Positions 1-10,969 of a stretch of DNA of 64,000 bases are shown piece by piece. Position numbers and translations under genes: made by a program. Within the stretch, counting starts at the first letter, position 1. Every line of letters starts with the position of its first letter. The DNA lies in assembly GCF_010183535.1 (NCBI RefSeq), contig NC_071333.1, positions 19,094,587 to 19,158,586 of the forward strand, read 5' to 3'. The notes beneath the pieces were generated by a model. The model had not been told where the DNA came from, did no database searches, and was given only the letters and a program-made list of their open reading frames with translations. The stretch is from Caenorhabditis remanei (lineage: Eukaryota > Nematoda > Chromadorea > Rhabditida > Rhabditidae).

Positions 1-795
1 TCGACCGTCTTCCCGCCCGTATTGAGAGACCAATTTCTGAAGAAGTATTCAAATATGATGAACTACGTGTCGAGAGCTCTTCATGTCTACCAGAGAGTTG
101 ATGAGGTGGATGTGATCACTTTTGCCATCTACACACAAGAATACCACTTTCAAAAGGAAGATGATAAGTGGTGTGTGATCGACTACATCGACTCGCTCCC
201 CTATTTCAAAAAATTCAATGGAGTACAAAAGAAAGAGATTCACCGCCTCCTCATCCATAGTTACTTCGAATACATGGGCGGTCTCGGGTTCAGGAAGGCA
301 CATCTCTGGTCGAACCCACCTCCGAAGGGAGATGACTATGTCTTCAACATCCATCCCTTTGACCAACCATTTTTGGATTTCACTCAATTAATTGCTTGGT
401 ATCACAAGCTGTTGAAAGACGGAAAAGACAAAAAGATTCTCGCGAAATTCACCAACTTCCAAGAAGCCAAGTGTCAATTCGTAAAGCCTATTGACATTCC
501 TGTGTTTGTGGGATCCCTGTGGTATTATGTGTTTCAGGAAGCCAAGAAGCCTACAACAATGAAAATTTTCAAACGCGAACTGGAGGAGAAGAAGGAAGAA
601 CATGGAGAGGACAACTTTTTCATCGAAATCGCTCCGACGACAACACGACAACCACAGAGCACACACAACACTCATGCGATTCTTGGAGACCGTGAAAAAC
701 TTTGGGAAACGTGCGTCGACAAAAATTGGCAGTTTGAGACTATCCGAAGGGCAAAATACTCATCAGTGGGATTGATTCAAAAGATGGAGGAATAG
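1..795 (+). CDS. CBP/p300-type histone acetyltransferase paralogue, 3' end (partial)
   Basis: The frame is open from base 1 and ends at TAG 793-795, so the gene starts upstream of the window. The protein matches the KAT11 acetyltransferase core of CBP/p300. Visible hallmarks are VDVITFAIYTQEY, YIDSLPYF, FEYMGGLGFRKAHLW and PPKGDDYVFNIHP. In the family these surround the acetyl-CoA pocket: the Asp-Ser pair of YLDS, the Trp of HIW and the Tyr of GDDY are kept here, whereas the Arg of the RTxVYHE helix reads Lys. The frame stops soon after the HAT core, so the ZZ and TAZ2 fingers that follow in full-length CBP are absent from this exon. That resembles the short extra cbp paralogues of C. elegans rather than cbp-1. 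It may be a truncated but expressed gene or a decaying copy. Family assignment is firm; activity is unknown. Confidence 0.82.
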   Translation, partial: STVFPPVLRDQFLKKYSNMMNYVSRALHVYQRVDEVDVITFAIYTQEYHFQKEDDKWCVIDYIDSLPYFKKFNGVQKKEIHRLLIHSYFEYMGGLGFRKAHLWSNPPPKGDDYVFNIHPFDQPFLDFTQLIAWYHKLLKDGKDKKILAKFTNFQEAKCQFVKPIDIPVFVGSLWYYVFQEAKKPTTMKIFKRELEEKKEEHGEDNFFIEIAPTTTRQPQSTHNTHAILGDREKLWETCVDKNWQFETIRRAKYSSVGLIQKMEE

Positions 796-1094
796 ACGAT
801 GACAGAAGATTGAGATATATAATCATTTCATTATTTATTGTTATTTGCTGTGTTGAATCATACAGATTCGCACTTCTCACTTTTTTCTAACAGTTTCATT
901 CTTTACAATATTTTTATCAAAAAAATTTTGTTTATCATGTCAAATATATTTAATTAAATTCCTTGCCCCCCCCCCCCTCCTTACAGTTTTTCTCAATCAT
1001 GTGGGAATATTATAATGTTTTTTTTCTTTTATTTTATTATGATATTATAATCTTATGTGTTCTTATATATCTTATTCTTCAATAAATCAGTTGA
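796..1094. other. 3' flank of the CBP-like gene
   Basis: AT-rich sequence with a 12-13 nt C tract near 965-977 and AATAAA near 1080, a plausible polyadenylation signal. No gene is visible. Confidence 0.4.
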
Positions 1095-1344
1095 ATTACC
1101 CAAGTTTGAGGATTTGCGTTAAATCTAGCATGCCAGAAGAACTTTCTCGATTTGAAACGTGTCTAAACCAACCTCGTTAAAGTGACGGTTTGGACGTGCG
1201 GATGATTTAGTACTAAAATCAGTACTGTAGAGAAATAACTGCGCCTTGCTTGACCATACCCGAGTTGCGACTGCTCTCTGAGCGAAACACTTTAATAGCC
1301 CCTCACAAAATATGCTCCCCGGCAACCTGGTGGCCCGGCCTAAC
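1095..1344. repeat. Dispersed repeat A, copy 1
   Basis: The ends of this stretch (AATTACCCAAGTTTGAGG and CACTTTAATAGCCCCTCAC through TGGTGGCCCGGCCTAA) recur at 48322-48455, where the internal part is shorter. The repeat resumes after the palindromic insertion, at about 1947 (GCTGGTGATTACTAC against GCCGGTAATTACCAC in the other copy). No coding potential is recognised. Confidence 0.7.
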
Positions 1345-1946
1345 TAGGGAAGGATCCCGAGTCAAGATGGAGTTACAGGTCGAGATATATCACTAGAACC
1401 GAAATTTTGCGCTGATTTCAAATCTGAATTATAATTTTGCTAAACGATCTCGTAAAAAAGTTATTCGCGTTTTTGTGGCTTCTCAGTGCAAAAATGAGCA
1501 TTTTTAAGACTCTCAAAATTAACGTTTTTCTTTTTTTTGTGTTGTACGTGCAGTTCCAATCATGTAAATTGTATTGTTTGTGTTGGAACTTCAGAAAATT
1601 TTCAGACAAATTTTTTTTTAGATGGGCTATTTTTGAAAATTTAAGAAACTCCACAAAAATTTTTCTGAAAATAAATTCTGAAATCAAACTATGCCAAAGC
1701 CATCTTTACATCCGTAGTCATACGTACAACACAAAAAATTTTGAAAAAAATAAGAAAAATGTTAATTTTGGGAGTTTTGAAAATGCTCATTTTTGCACTG
1801 AAAAGCGACAAAAACGGCAATAAATTTTTTCACGAGATCGTTTAGCAAAATTAAAATGCAGATTTGAAATCAGCGCAAAATTTCGGGTCTAGTGCCATGT
1901 ATCTCGACATGTACATAACTTCATCTTGACTCGGGATCCTTCCCTA
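1345..1946. mobile_element. Palindromic MITE with TA ends, inserted into repeat A
   Basis: About 600 bp with long terminal inverted repeats. The left end reads TAGGGAAGGATCCCGAGTCA and the right end is its reverse complement. Inner parts also mirror each other: GATCTCGTAAAAAAG against the segment near 1830, and CAGTGCAAAAATGAGC against GCTCATTTTTGCACTG. A TA at each outer edge is consistent with a TA target duplication (Tc1/mariner-type mobilisation). No transposase frame exists, so the copy is non-autonomous. Confidence 0.8.
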
Positions 1947-1975
1947 GTAAGCTGGTGATTACTACTTGTTTTCGG

Positions 1976-2230
1976 TAATTACACTTGTTTTCCTGAATTT
2001 TTTTACCGCTTCCCAACTCATTTATTGGCATCATTCATCTGAATTTGTTATTTCAACTAGTAATTTTATGTATCTTGTTATTATTTTCAGACATTCGGTT
2101 TGTTCAGAAGGCGTAAGAAATAGATTCACCTTCACAATAAATTTTTTGGTTTTTTCCGAGTAGTGTATTTTTTCATAAAATTTACAGCATATGGTTTCTG
2201 TTTCTCACCCACAGGTAGAACGCCAAGGAG
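1976..2230. other. Intergenic, no gene seen
   Basis: AT-rich, with no convincing exon. Confidence 0.3.
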
Positions 2231-2412
2231 TCATAAATGGCTCATTAATGGTTGAAGTGCTATTTAGACAAAATATGGATAGTCGATGCCCCTTATTTGA
2301 TCCATTCAATCCCCCATTGGTACCGATGGGTCAAAAATGGATTAAGTCAATATAGGTTAAAAATGTGTTATAAATGGTCTATCTGGATATCCATCGATGA
2401 GCCATTATTGCC
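2231..2412. repeat. Imperfect foldback repeat
   Basis: About 85-nt imperfect arms around a central CATTGGTACCGATG. AATGGCTCATTAATGG on the left pairs with CCATCGATGAGCCATT on the right, and GATCCATT pairs with AATGGATTAAG. It is probably an old MITE. No coding signal. Confidence 0.55.
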
Positions 2413-2698
2413 ACAGCGCCGAAAATATGATTTGAAGGGAAAAATTATATTTCGAGGAGTCATCTGTTGTTGTTCTTCACTTTCTGTTACTTTACTCAAT
2501 TTTATCTTTATGATAATAGAACAATCTTTAAAGGAAAAGGTAGTTTTCAGTTGAGTATATAATCATTTTGATAATAGTATGGCGCGATGAATACTCAGAC
2601 CGCAAAAAAGTAATTACTAATATTCTCATCTGGGATTTAGCTGTTTTACACAAGTTCACTGAAAAATACTTTATTTAAAAAATAATCAATGCAGACCA

Positions 2699-3860
2699 TC
2701 AATTAGATAACACAGCAATTGTTCCTGTACTTGAGTTCTTTAAGGTTTGAAATAAATCGCTTTTGATATTGGAATCGTACACCAGAAGTATATATGGGAG
2801 GGATAAAGTGAACTGAAAAAAAATGTTATGTGGTTTTTTCATTTCCAAAAACTCACCAAATCTGAAGCAAAAACTAAGAGATTCGTGTTAAATTCCACAA
2901 AAAAAGCAGGTAGGATGTCAAAATAAGTGTTGGCAGAATTGAAGACACTCCATAACATTTCTGATGTATATGCTGCGCAATAAGTTATAGAAATTTTTGT
3001 CAGTTTTCGTGCAACACTTGCTTTGCTGAATGATACACCTGAAAAACAAGAAAACAAGTACTATTCGTCCCTCGAGATGTAAAATTGAAAAAAAAACCTT
3101 CAAACTTTTTAGTCACCATACAAGCTGCCGATAAGCCAATGGTCAGATTCAGGATAGCATAAACAATTGAAAAGAAGGCGACCACATTATAACCTTGATG
3201 AAGCGCCACAGGAAAATTGATACAAATAAGTTCTCCGTTAATAATATATACTTCATATAACCATCCATCCCATAGATATCTTGGAAGATGACTACAAATG
3301 ATTAGTGTTGTGAAAATCATAAGTTTCCAATACCAGGCGGACCAAAACTGAAAAAAAAACAAAATATTTGATAGGGTTCTGACCAGATAAAAAACTGATA
3401 CACCTACCCTCTCATAACTGTGAACCAGTAGAATGGAAGACAATCTATGTGTAGTCAACAAAGCAGCTGTCCAGAAATGCAAATGGAAGAAGAAATACGG
3501 AATGTACTTAAATATAGTCAAAGATCCTGGTACAGTTTCTTCAATCGATTTCAGAATAAAAACCATACTGGGATGCATTTCTATCCGAATGGCAATCCAT
3601 GTGTTAAGGTATACACATGTATTCTGAAAACTTTCATTTTCTTACTCGGATTACGGTAATTGAGGACTCACTGTAAACAAGTCAAACTTCACAAGACTGT
3701 AGAAACTGTTGCCATACTTTTTTCCTGATGAGATCAAAATGAAACATGAAATCATAAAAAACAAAGATGGTACGCCATATATAAGTTGGATAATTGTTAG
3801 GATTTCGGTCGTGGTGTCAATTGACACACGCTCCAAATAAACTGTGAATGGTTGTGACAT
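2699..3860 (-). CDS. Srg-type seven-transmembrane chemoreceptor
   Basis: Five exons on the minus strand: 3860-3672, 3623-3408, 3347-3098, 3038-2857 and 2812-2699. They total 951 nt (316 aa) with every splice phase agreeing. The protein has about seven hydrophobic segments. It starts with an extracellular N-terminus leading into IIQLIYGVPSLFFMI and carries RLSSILLVHSYERFW, the srg family signature equivalent to NRxTSIxFPxxYExxW. Later come RKLTKISITY and, near the end, SDLFTLSLPYILL. The length is normal for nematode serpentine receptors, which act in sensory cilia of chemosensory neurons. A TTTTCCAG lies 6 nt upstream of the chosen ATG, which fits SL trans-splicing or a 5' UTR intron. The gene appears intact. 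The exact subfamily (srg versus the related srv or sru) is less certain than the superfamily. Confidence 0.88.
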
Positions 3861-3927
3861 GATAATCTGGAAAATTGAAAAATAGGAATCAAGAATACCA
3901 AAACGAGCCGATTTTTTTTGTTACTGG

Positions 3928-4038
3928 GTATTCTAGAAACGGTGACATAAAATAAAAGAAATTTGGTCGGCATGGCTCTCTAGGTCCCCAAGGGTTACTA
4001 CGTCTGTCGCTATTCTTGGTATCTGTGTTTATCACTTC
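3928..4038. repeat. 111-bp target site duplication, copy 1
   Basis: The segment from GTATTCTAGAAACGG to TTATCACTTC is repeated, apparently identically, at 5436-5546. Both copies are 111 bp and they bracket the RTE-like element exactly. Confidence 0.93.
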
Positions 4039-5435
4039 AAAGACAACAAAGACAAAGAAAATCTAGAAAATTATCGTCCGATCTGCCTGCTTCCTGTACT
4101 TTATAAAGTCTTCACGAAATGTATTCTGAATAGAATCCGGAATTCATTGGAAGAAGAACAACCGGTCGAACAAGCAGGATTCAGAAGATCCTTCTCGACG
4201 ATTGACCACATCCATTCAGTGCAAAGACTGCTGGAAGTAGGTCGAGAATACCAAATACCAATCACAATGATATTTATCGACTTCAAGAAGGCATTCGACA
4301 CGATTGAACCTGCCGCTCTATGGGAAAGCCTGAAAACCCAAGGGATAGACTCTGGATACATAAAACTCCTAAAAGAGTGTTACAACGAGTGCTCCACCAC
4401 AATCACACCATTCTATAACCCAGTCAATATCCCCATTACCAGAGGTGTCAGACAAGGTGACCCCCTTTCACCAAACCTGTTCTCTGCCTGTCTCGAATCG
4501 GCCTTCCGTCAAATGTCATGGCCACATCTAAAAGGAGACAAAGATGACTACGACAACTCCCCTGGTATCAGAATTAACGGCATAACCCTAACACACCTAC
4601 GATTCGCCGACGATATCATTCTCATCTCGAAAACTCCACAAATAGCGAAAAAAAAATGCTACAAGAGCTGGTAAACAGTTGTGAAACAGTCGGTCTGGAA
4701 ATAAACGCGAGTAAAACAAAAGTGTTGAGAAACAAATTCGCGTCAAGTCACCAAATATATATCAGAAAAAACAACACCATGACTGCAATTGAAGATGTTG
4801 AAGAATACGTGTACTTGGGAAGACTGCTCAATACAAAAAACGAACTAGAGCCAGAAGTTCACAGAAGACGACGATCAGCATGGGCGGCACTCAACAATAT
4901 CAAAAACACAACAGATGCCTTGACATGTCCGAAAATCCGAGCGCAACTTTTCGACTCCATTGTTCTCCCCTCACTGACATATGGATCAGAAACATGGACT
5001 TTCACTAAAGCTCTATCCAAAAGAGTAAGAATAACACATGCTGCACTGGAACGTAAACTCGTCGGAATTACCCTCACGGAACAACGAGAGAAAAACCTCC
5101 ACCGAGAAGACATAAGGAAGAGGTCCCAAGTGAAAGACCCTCTTGTATTCATAACGAAACGAAAGTTAGGTTGGGCTGGCTACGTGATGAGAAGAAACGA
5201 TAATCGGTGGACAACGTTACTTCAAGAATGGATACCCAGAAATGAGAAAAGGCCAGTAGGAAGACCAGGAATGCGATGGGCCGACTCGCTAAAGAAAGAA
5301 ATCTCAGTGCGACAAGGAACTCAACTGATCAAACCTTGGAGCACAATCGCCAAAGATCGGAAAAAATGGATAGCTGTGATCCGCGCCCACACCAACTGAG
5401 CGAAGAACGGATCGACTAAGTAACTAAGTAAGTAA
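4039..5435 (+). mobile_element. 5'-truncated RTE-clade-like non-LTR retrotransposon
   Basis: A 1.4-kb insertion bounded by the 111-bp direct repeats. It begins inside the reverse transcriptase and ends in short tandem units (CTAAGTAACTAAGTAAGTAA), the simple-repeat 3' tail typical of RTE elements. The endonuclease and the first part of the RT are missing, as expected of a truncated target-primed insertion. The C-terminal region (LGWAGYVMRRNDNRW, KRPVGRPGMRWAD) resembles nematode RTE-1. The near-perfect flanking duplication argues for a recent insertion. Confidence 0.88.
4051..5399 (+). pseudogene. Reverse transcriptase fragment, frameshifted
   Basis: The reading frame is open from the element edge (ENLENYRPICLLPVLYK) and shows RT motifs in order: IFIDFKKAFDTIEP (motif A Asp), GVRQGDPLSPNLF and FADDIILIS (catalytic FADD). 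It stops at 4674. The continuation (LQELVNSCETVGLEINASKTKVL and the C-terminal domain) is in another frame, open to 5399. The shift falls at the nine-A run near 4650, so a single-base slip there is the simplest cause. There is no start codon of its own and it is not expected to be functional. Confidence 0.85.
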
Positions 5436-5546
5436 GTATTCTAGAAACGGTGACATAAAATAAAAGAAATTTGGTCGGCATGGCTCTCTAGGTCCCCAAG
5501 GGTTACTACGTCTGTCGCTATTCTTGGTATCTGTGTTTATCACTTC
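5436..5546. repeat. 111-bp target site duplication, copy 2
   Basis: Downstream partner of 3928-4038, in the same orientation, directly after the simple-repeat tail of the LINE. Confidence 0.93.
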
Positions 5547-8500
5547 TACGTCATCGGGAACACAAACAAATAACTTAGAATATACATCAACCTTTGAAGA
5601 CTAACGATTCTATATGTTCTGAATGTCACATAGATCACAAATGAGCTAATTTTCATTTCTCAAGTTTTTCAGTTATCAGTATGCCATATTGTGTTCCCAT
5701 ATACTACAAAATTATGAATGCATGTAGAAAACGGTATTTATGTTTTTTCTACGACATAAGACATATGTAGTTAAACGTTTTTTTTAAATATATGAGGTAC
5801 CTTTTCAACTTGGTAACTTGAGGGTGTCGTCGACAGAACGAAATAAGAATGAATTGAATACAAATCAGAAAACTGGCAGTTAAAATATCTGAGGCAGTAA
5901 ATAGTTTTCGAAGATCTTCGTCTGTCTACATCATATTCAAATAAAATAACAGTCAAAACAAAACTAATACGTCTAGGATTCTTATTTCTCTGAAACAATA
6001 GTGGTCAATTTTGTCTCCTGTGGCCGGGTGTGTGTTCAAAGTTGTCTTAATTTTAATTAGTTTCGGAAAACAAAAATGTTTTCATTAGCTTGAGGTATTC
6101 AATGTAGCATTTAACATGTTTAGTTCTAAAAAATCATTTCTATTTTTGACAGAATATCTAAAAAAAAGATGTGTCGCTTGAGTCTATTACGTAGGTCCCA
6201 TGGGAAGTATAGCTGGGACGGCAACACAGACATTTACAAAATGGGTACATCCATTATAAGACTGTCTAGCCGTGTTTATTGAAGATTTAAATGAACTAAC
6301 TGATTGATCGGAATTTACAAGTCATTCTTAATTATTGCTAGCAGACAGATTTGCAGAAAGCTGCAAAATTAGCCCATTGAAACGATAAAGAAAAGCAATA
6401 TGAACATGTTATGAGCTATTGGAAAATTATAGTTATGTACGGGGAGTTTGAGATTTCTTTTTTCTGAAACTGATACAAATATGTATAATTTCTACTACTT
6501 ATAGTGTTGGTGGCTAGTATTTAACCTTCGTTTGTCTACAAGCCCTTGTTGGAGAATAAACACATGAATCGTGAATAGCTATAAAAAATTAATACCATTA
6601 AACCAGTAATAAAGGTGCACCTAGTTGCAAAAGTTTGAAGCATAATATCTTGACTAATTTTAAAGAATCAACTTTTTTTTCAAACTGAAAATATACTCTA
6701 TAAATATCGGACTATACATTGTTAGTTGACAACTTTTCGATATCTCTTTTGGGAACCATGATATACAGGTTTGAACGAACACCGCTGGGTGCACCTCTCT
6801 TGCAGGTTTGACGGTGATACCTAAAGCGTTGAAACAAATATGCGACTTTGACTACATGAAACGAATTCTCGAATCCAGCCTTAACCGCAGATGGAAATCT
6901 TCAATAATTTCTGCTATATTTTTTTGCCTGAAAACATTTCTACATCAATCATAGCTCGGCGCCATACCGGATTAGGTTGGCTCTTGCGAACAATATTTTT
7001 TCAAGTGTTGATCCAATTTAATTTCATTCGCGTTAAGATATTATTAACAGTTTAAAACTTTTAAATCGCCATTTATTATTTCAGGATGGATTCACCCCCG
7101 CCGGCACTGTTCACATGGCGGAAAAACAGCCGAAGAGGTCTCTCTCTTTTCTCATCCTCTTTTTTCTTTCACCCTCATCTTCTTCTCCTTAATTACCCCA
7201 CGACGAAAACAGGAGACTCTTCTAAATTGACCTCTCCAATGGTGTGCGAACCATAGAGATAGAAAAGAATAAGAGAGACAGAAACACTTAGGGTAGAGAA
7301 GTCTCTCGAGGGGTCCCCAGACAAATACACTCTTTTTCTCTATTCATCATGCGTATTCATTCTCTGTCACATTAGGTGAAAGGCACTTCACACTGTGGAG
7401 AAAAGAGAACGAAAGAAAATGTATGTGGTCAACGAATCATTTGGAGAATAAAAACGAGAGATTTGTTTTAGATGGGAAATATCAAATCATACTCCAAACA
7501 AAGTCAGAACACTCTAAGAAAAAAAATAGATTACAAGCAATATACAAATTGGAGAATCTCAATTTCAGATAAACTTTTTTGATATTTACATGTTCTACTC
7601 TAGAATATTCAACACTGGAACACGCCGATAGATTGGAACTAACCAATTGCTATTTTCAGGTTGATGTTCATGACGAAAAGCGACGTTCTGAAAAAAAGGC
7701 AGATGTGTTTCATGTTTTGAACAAAAAACGTGTTGAAAAAATACATAAAATAAGAAAACTGGAAAATGATAAAAGAACAAATTTGATAAAAATGCCCAAT
7801 TCTACACTTTGTGATTTACATAATTGACAAAAAGACTTCCAGTTTACATTTAGAATAAAAACATAGAAAAAATGGGAAATATGTTTTCTTGTCTATAAAT
7901 AAAGTGAACATGATTGTATAATACGCTGATGGGAACCAAAACATCACAACAAAATTGCATTCACTGTGAATTGAAGACAACTTGCAATGAGAATTCGCAG
8001 TAATCATCGAAGTTTTATATAAAGTGCGATAATATCACAATAATGATCCGAGGTGGAATAAAACACAAACATCTGAAAATGAAACGGTATAGTGTCGAAC
8101 AATCGGATAATCGGATATGTTTTTCAGACAATTCTACTTTTTACAAGCTGAAAATAACAATTATTTTTTATATTCTCAGAAAACGGTGTTAAAATGAACA
8201 ATAAAACTTATCAAAATTTTCAATTAATTATTGTTGAGCACACAACCAAAAACAACTTTTTAAAAGGAATATAAACCAAAAATTTTTCAGATTTCATTCT
8301 TTGTTCTTCCAACAATACACTCCTTGGCTATTCTTTTCCGTGAAAGCATATTACATCACTCTAAAAGGGAAAAATCAATAAATAGTTTAAAAATGTGCCG
8401 CGTCTTCATTTCTAAAAAAAATCAGCTCACAAAGGGCATGAATTTTTGTTTGAAATACATACATTCGAAAAAATTGGTATTTTAAAAATGCCCCATTTTT

Positions 8501-9919
8501 TGAAATCTTTAAGTCAATATTTTACGTCGAAAATTGTAGTGAAAAGTTAAGTCAAAAGTTTCAAAAACGGTAGAATTAACTTTAAACATGGAATGGTGGT
8601 TTTCTAATATTATGTCTGTCAAATTCAAAAAATTTACAACTGTGTAACATGACCATAACTATTTTTAATCGTTTACAGTTTCTCAGGTTTGTGAAAATGT
8701 TTTGCAGACGGATAAAATTTGTTCAGTTGTGTTTGGTTTCTACACAGTGACCACAAACTCAATTTTATTGGTCATTTAATATACTTTTTGAGAGGTTTGA
8801 TGGGTTATAATTGATTTTTTAATCAAGTGGAATGCATTACTGTACAAACAATACGTTTGTGGTTTGTCTGCCCGCTTTTCAAAGAAGTAAAAGAGATAAT
8901 CTTTGACAGCTTTGTTGGACAAAAAAACTCACCATAAATCTTGACTTTATCTGTATTACAGTAATTACATAAATCGAAACATAATTTATCAGGTTTCCAC
9001 AAAACATTCTGAAAACTCGGTCGAGTTTTAAGATGTTTAGAACTCCCAGAACGGATGTTTTAAATTTGTGCATTGGCTCTGACATAGTTATTATGAAAAA
9101 TAGAAACATAGATATAAAAGTCAAAAGTACACATAGTACGTTTTCATTAAATATTCAGTTCATGAAATCTGGTCAACGTGACTGAACGCAAAACAAATCA
9201 AATAAAAAATTATCAGAGAAGTGCAAAAAAAGAGAGATTCAGTTCTCTTATCAACCGCAAAAGATCATTAACAACCTTATCAGTATTCACATCATCTCCA
9301 ATCGTTGTTGTGCTGAAGTGTATCTTCTGGGACCATTGTCATTTGCAATAAACTCGGTTTTCTTCAACTAACGATTCTGAAATTAAATAAATTAGAACTA
9401 TGAAGTCTGAATGTGAACACACCTTCAAATCTGTAGAAGAAGAGCACCAAGCCGAGCCAGTTTGCCGCTGTTTATCTCGTTTTGCAAAAAAAAATTATTA
9501 AAAAGCAGCTGACTGACAAAAAATAGCTGAATACTCATACCAAATTTCTTCAGTAAAAAAATTCATATTTTTAAAGACAGCCGGGATAGTTCTCCAAACT
9601 CTTGTTAGCGAGTGCGCTTTATCACAGGTATTATGGTATTTTTCCAACCACGTTGTAAATTTCTCAGGTCACTAACTCTAAAGTTTTCAGAAACTCGATT
9701 TTGAGCCCTCTTAAAAAAGTTGTTTCTTTGTTTCTTTTACATTGTTGGGGTCTGCAGACTTTTTACACACCTAACTTATCAATATTTTTATGCATGATGG
9801 TTTTTTTTGTTTTCATTCCTGTCATTTCAAGAAGTTTCAAGTGAATCATTGTCAGCACTACCTCAAAATATTATTCTAACCATTTATCCTGCAGTTTTTT
9901 CATGATATAATCGACAGCT
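5547..9919. other. Gene-poor interval with possible decayed receptor exons
   Basis: No intact gene was found. Two minus-strand stretches look like isolated hydrophobic exons. One lies at about 5800-5900 (reading ILTASFLICIQFILISF). The other lies at about 8932-9124 (FISMFLFFIITM and NYVSIYVITVIQI, followed by a GTGAGT donor). They could be debris of chemoreceptor genes like the one at 2.7 kb, but I could not join them into a model. A short plus-strand ORF starts ATG 7085 just after TTATTTCAG and runs 56 codons into low-complexity sequence; its status is doubtful. The 6612-6805 part contains repeat B. Confidence 0.3.
6612..6805. repeat. Dispersed repeat B, copy 1 (diverged)
   Basis: GGTGCACC occurs at both ends in inverted sense. 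The inner block TTGACAACTTTTCGATATCTC...GGGAACCATGATATAC has a diverged counterpart at 43425-43615 (TTGCAGCTTTTTGATATTTC...GGGAATCAAGATATAC). It is probably an old non-autonomous DNA element. Confidence 0.5.
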
Positions 9920-10305
9920 GGAGGAAAGACAGGATGACATTGCATCTTCTTCTCCTGCCTCGGAGAGGTAGAAGGAAAGTATCTTTTACTCTCCGTATCT
10001 TGTCTGCAAAATTTCCTTTCCGTTCACCTTCGACCCGTCTGAAAAAAAGTGTTTCTTTGCTCATTTCATGATTTCACTGTATGCGCACTTTTTCCTTCTA
10101 CAGCACTAAGCGCACACCTTTCACTCCATCAACTAATTATCCTGTCCATGCATCATGGTTCCTTTTTTATTACCTATTTTGAAAAAATCTAACGTAGCCC
10201 CATTGGAAGAAAGACGTGTTGTCATTTCATCTTCTTCTCCCATCCCGGAGAGATAGAAGGCAAGTGTCTTTTTCTCTCCGTCTCTTGTCTGCAGTAATTC
10301 TTCAT
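9920..10305. repeat. Pair of approximately 100-bp direct repeats
   Basis: Segments at about 9920-10015 and 10204-10300 are clearly related: GGAAGAAAGAC, CATCTTCTTCTCC, GGAGAG(A/G)TAGAAGG and CTCTCCGTCTCTTGTCTGCA. They sit in pyrimidine-rich DNA without a gene. Similar phrases recur near 14.2 kb and in the 40-42 kb region. Confidence 0.6.
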
Positions 10306-10969
10306 TTCTACTCGATTGACGAAAATTTCTTTCGTCTCTGCGTCTTACACAATAGCAGATACGTATTTTAGTTAGGTTCAGCGAAAATGTGTATTAAGTA
10401 TGGTACTTACATTTCATTTTTGTTTTTATTTTCCTGCTTTGAATTTCCAAGTTTTGCATGTTCTTCTCGCTGGACGTGTATTATACCACTGCAGCATATT
10501 TTCTTTCGCGTTTGCGTCTCTTGCTGTGTCCCCGTTTGTTTGCTTTTCTCTAAAGAATTGATTTTCAGTATTTTGAAAGTATAATTTGAGTTTCCCCGAC
10601 ACTTCTTTTATTGATAGTTTTTCCGTGATTATATTCATTTCTTTCTGTTTGGTGTAACCTTGGTGTTCTATTCTGCTACGCATAACCGATTAATAAACTT
10701 TTACAGAAAAAAAAACTGCCAAGCTATACCTTCACAACCCAAGGTCTTCAGTCGGTACATCATCTGCAATTTCAAATTAGTTTGTAAGTGAGAAATAATT
10801 ATGCTTCTCATCAAAAACTTAAAAGAATGAATGAATTAAAAAATATAGTTCACGCGTGTGTGTTTTTTTGGGTGACATTGAAGAGAGAGTGTTATAATTT
10901 GTATTCTCGTTATCTGCACAATGTTTTTCAACGATGCGGCTAACAGAACACGATTCGACTTTTTCTAGG

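Noticed and set aside
7579..7827. 82-codon lysine-rich ORF
   Set aside because: Its start region is AT-rich intergenic DNA and no splice partner was found.
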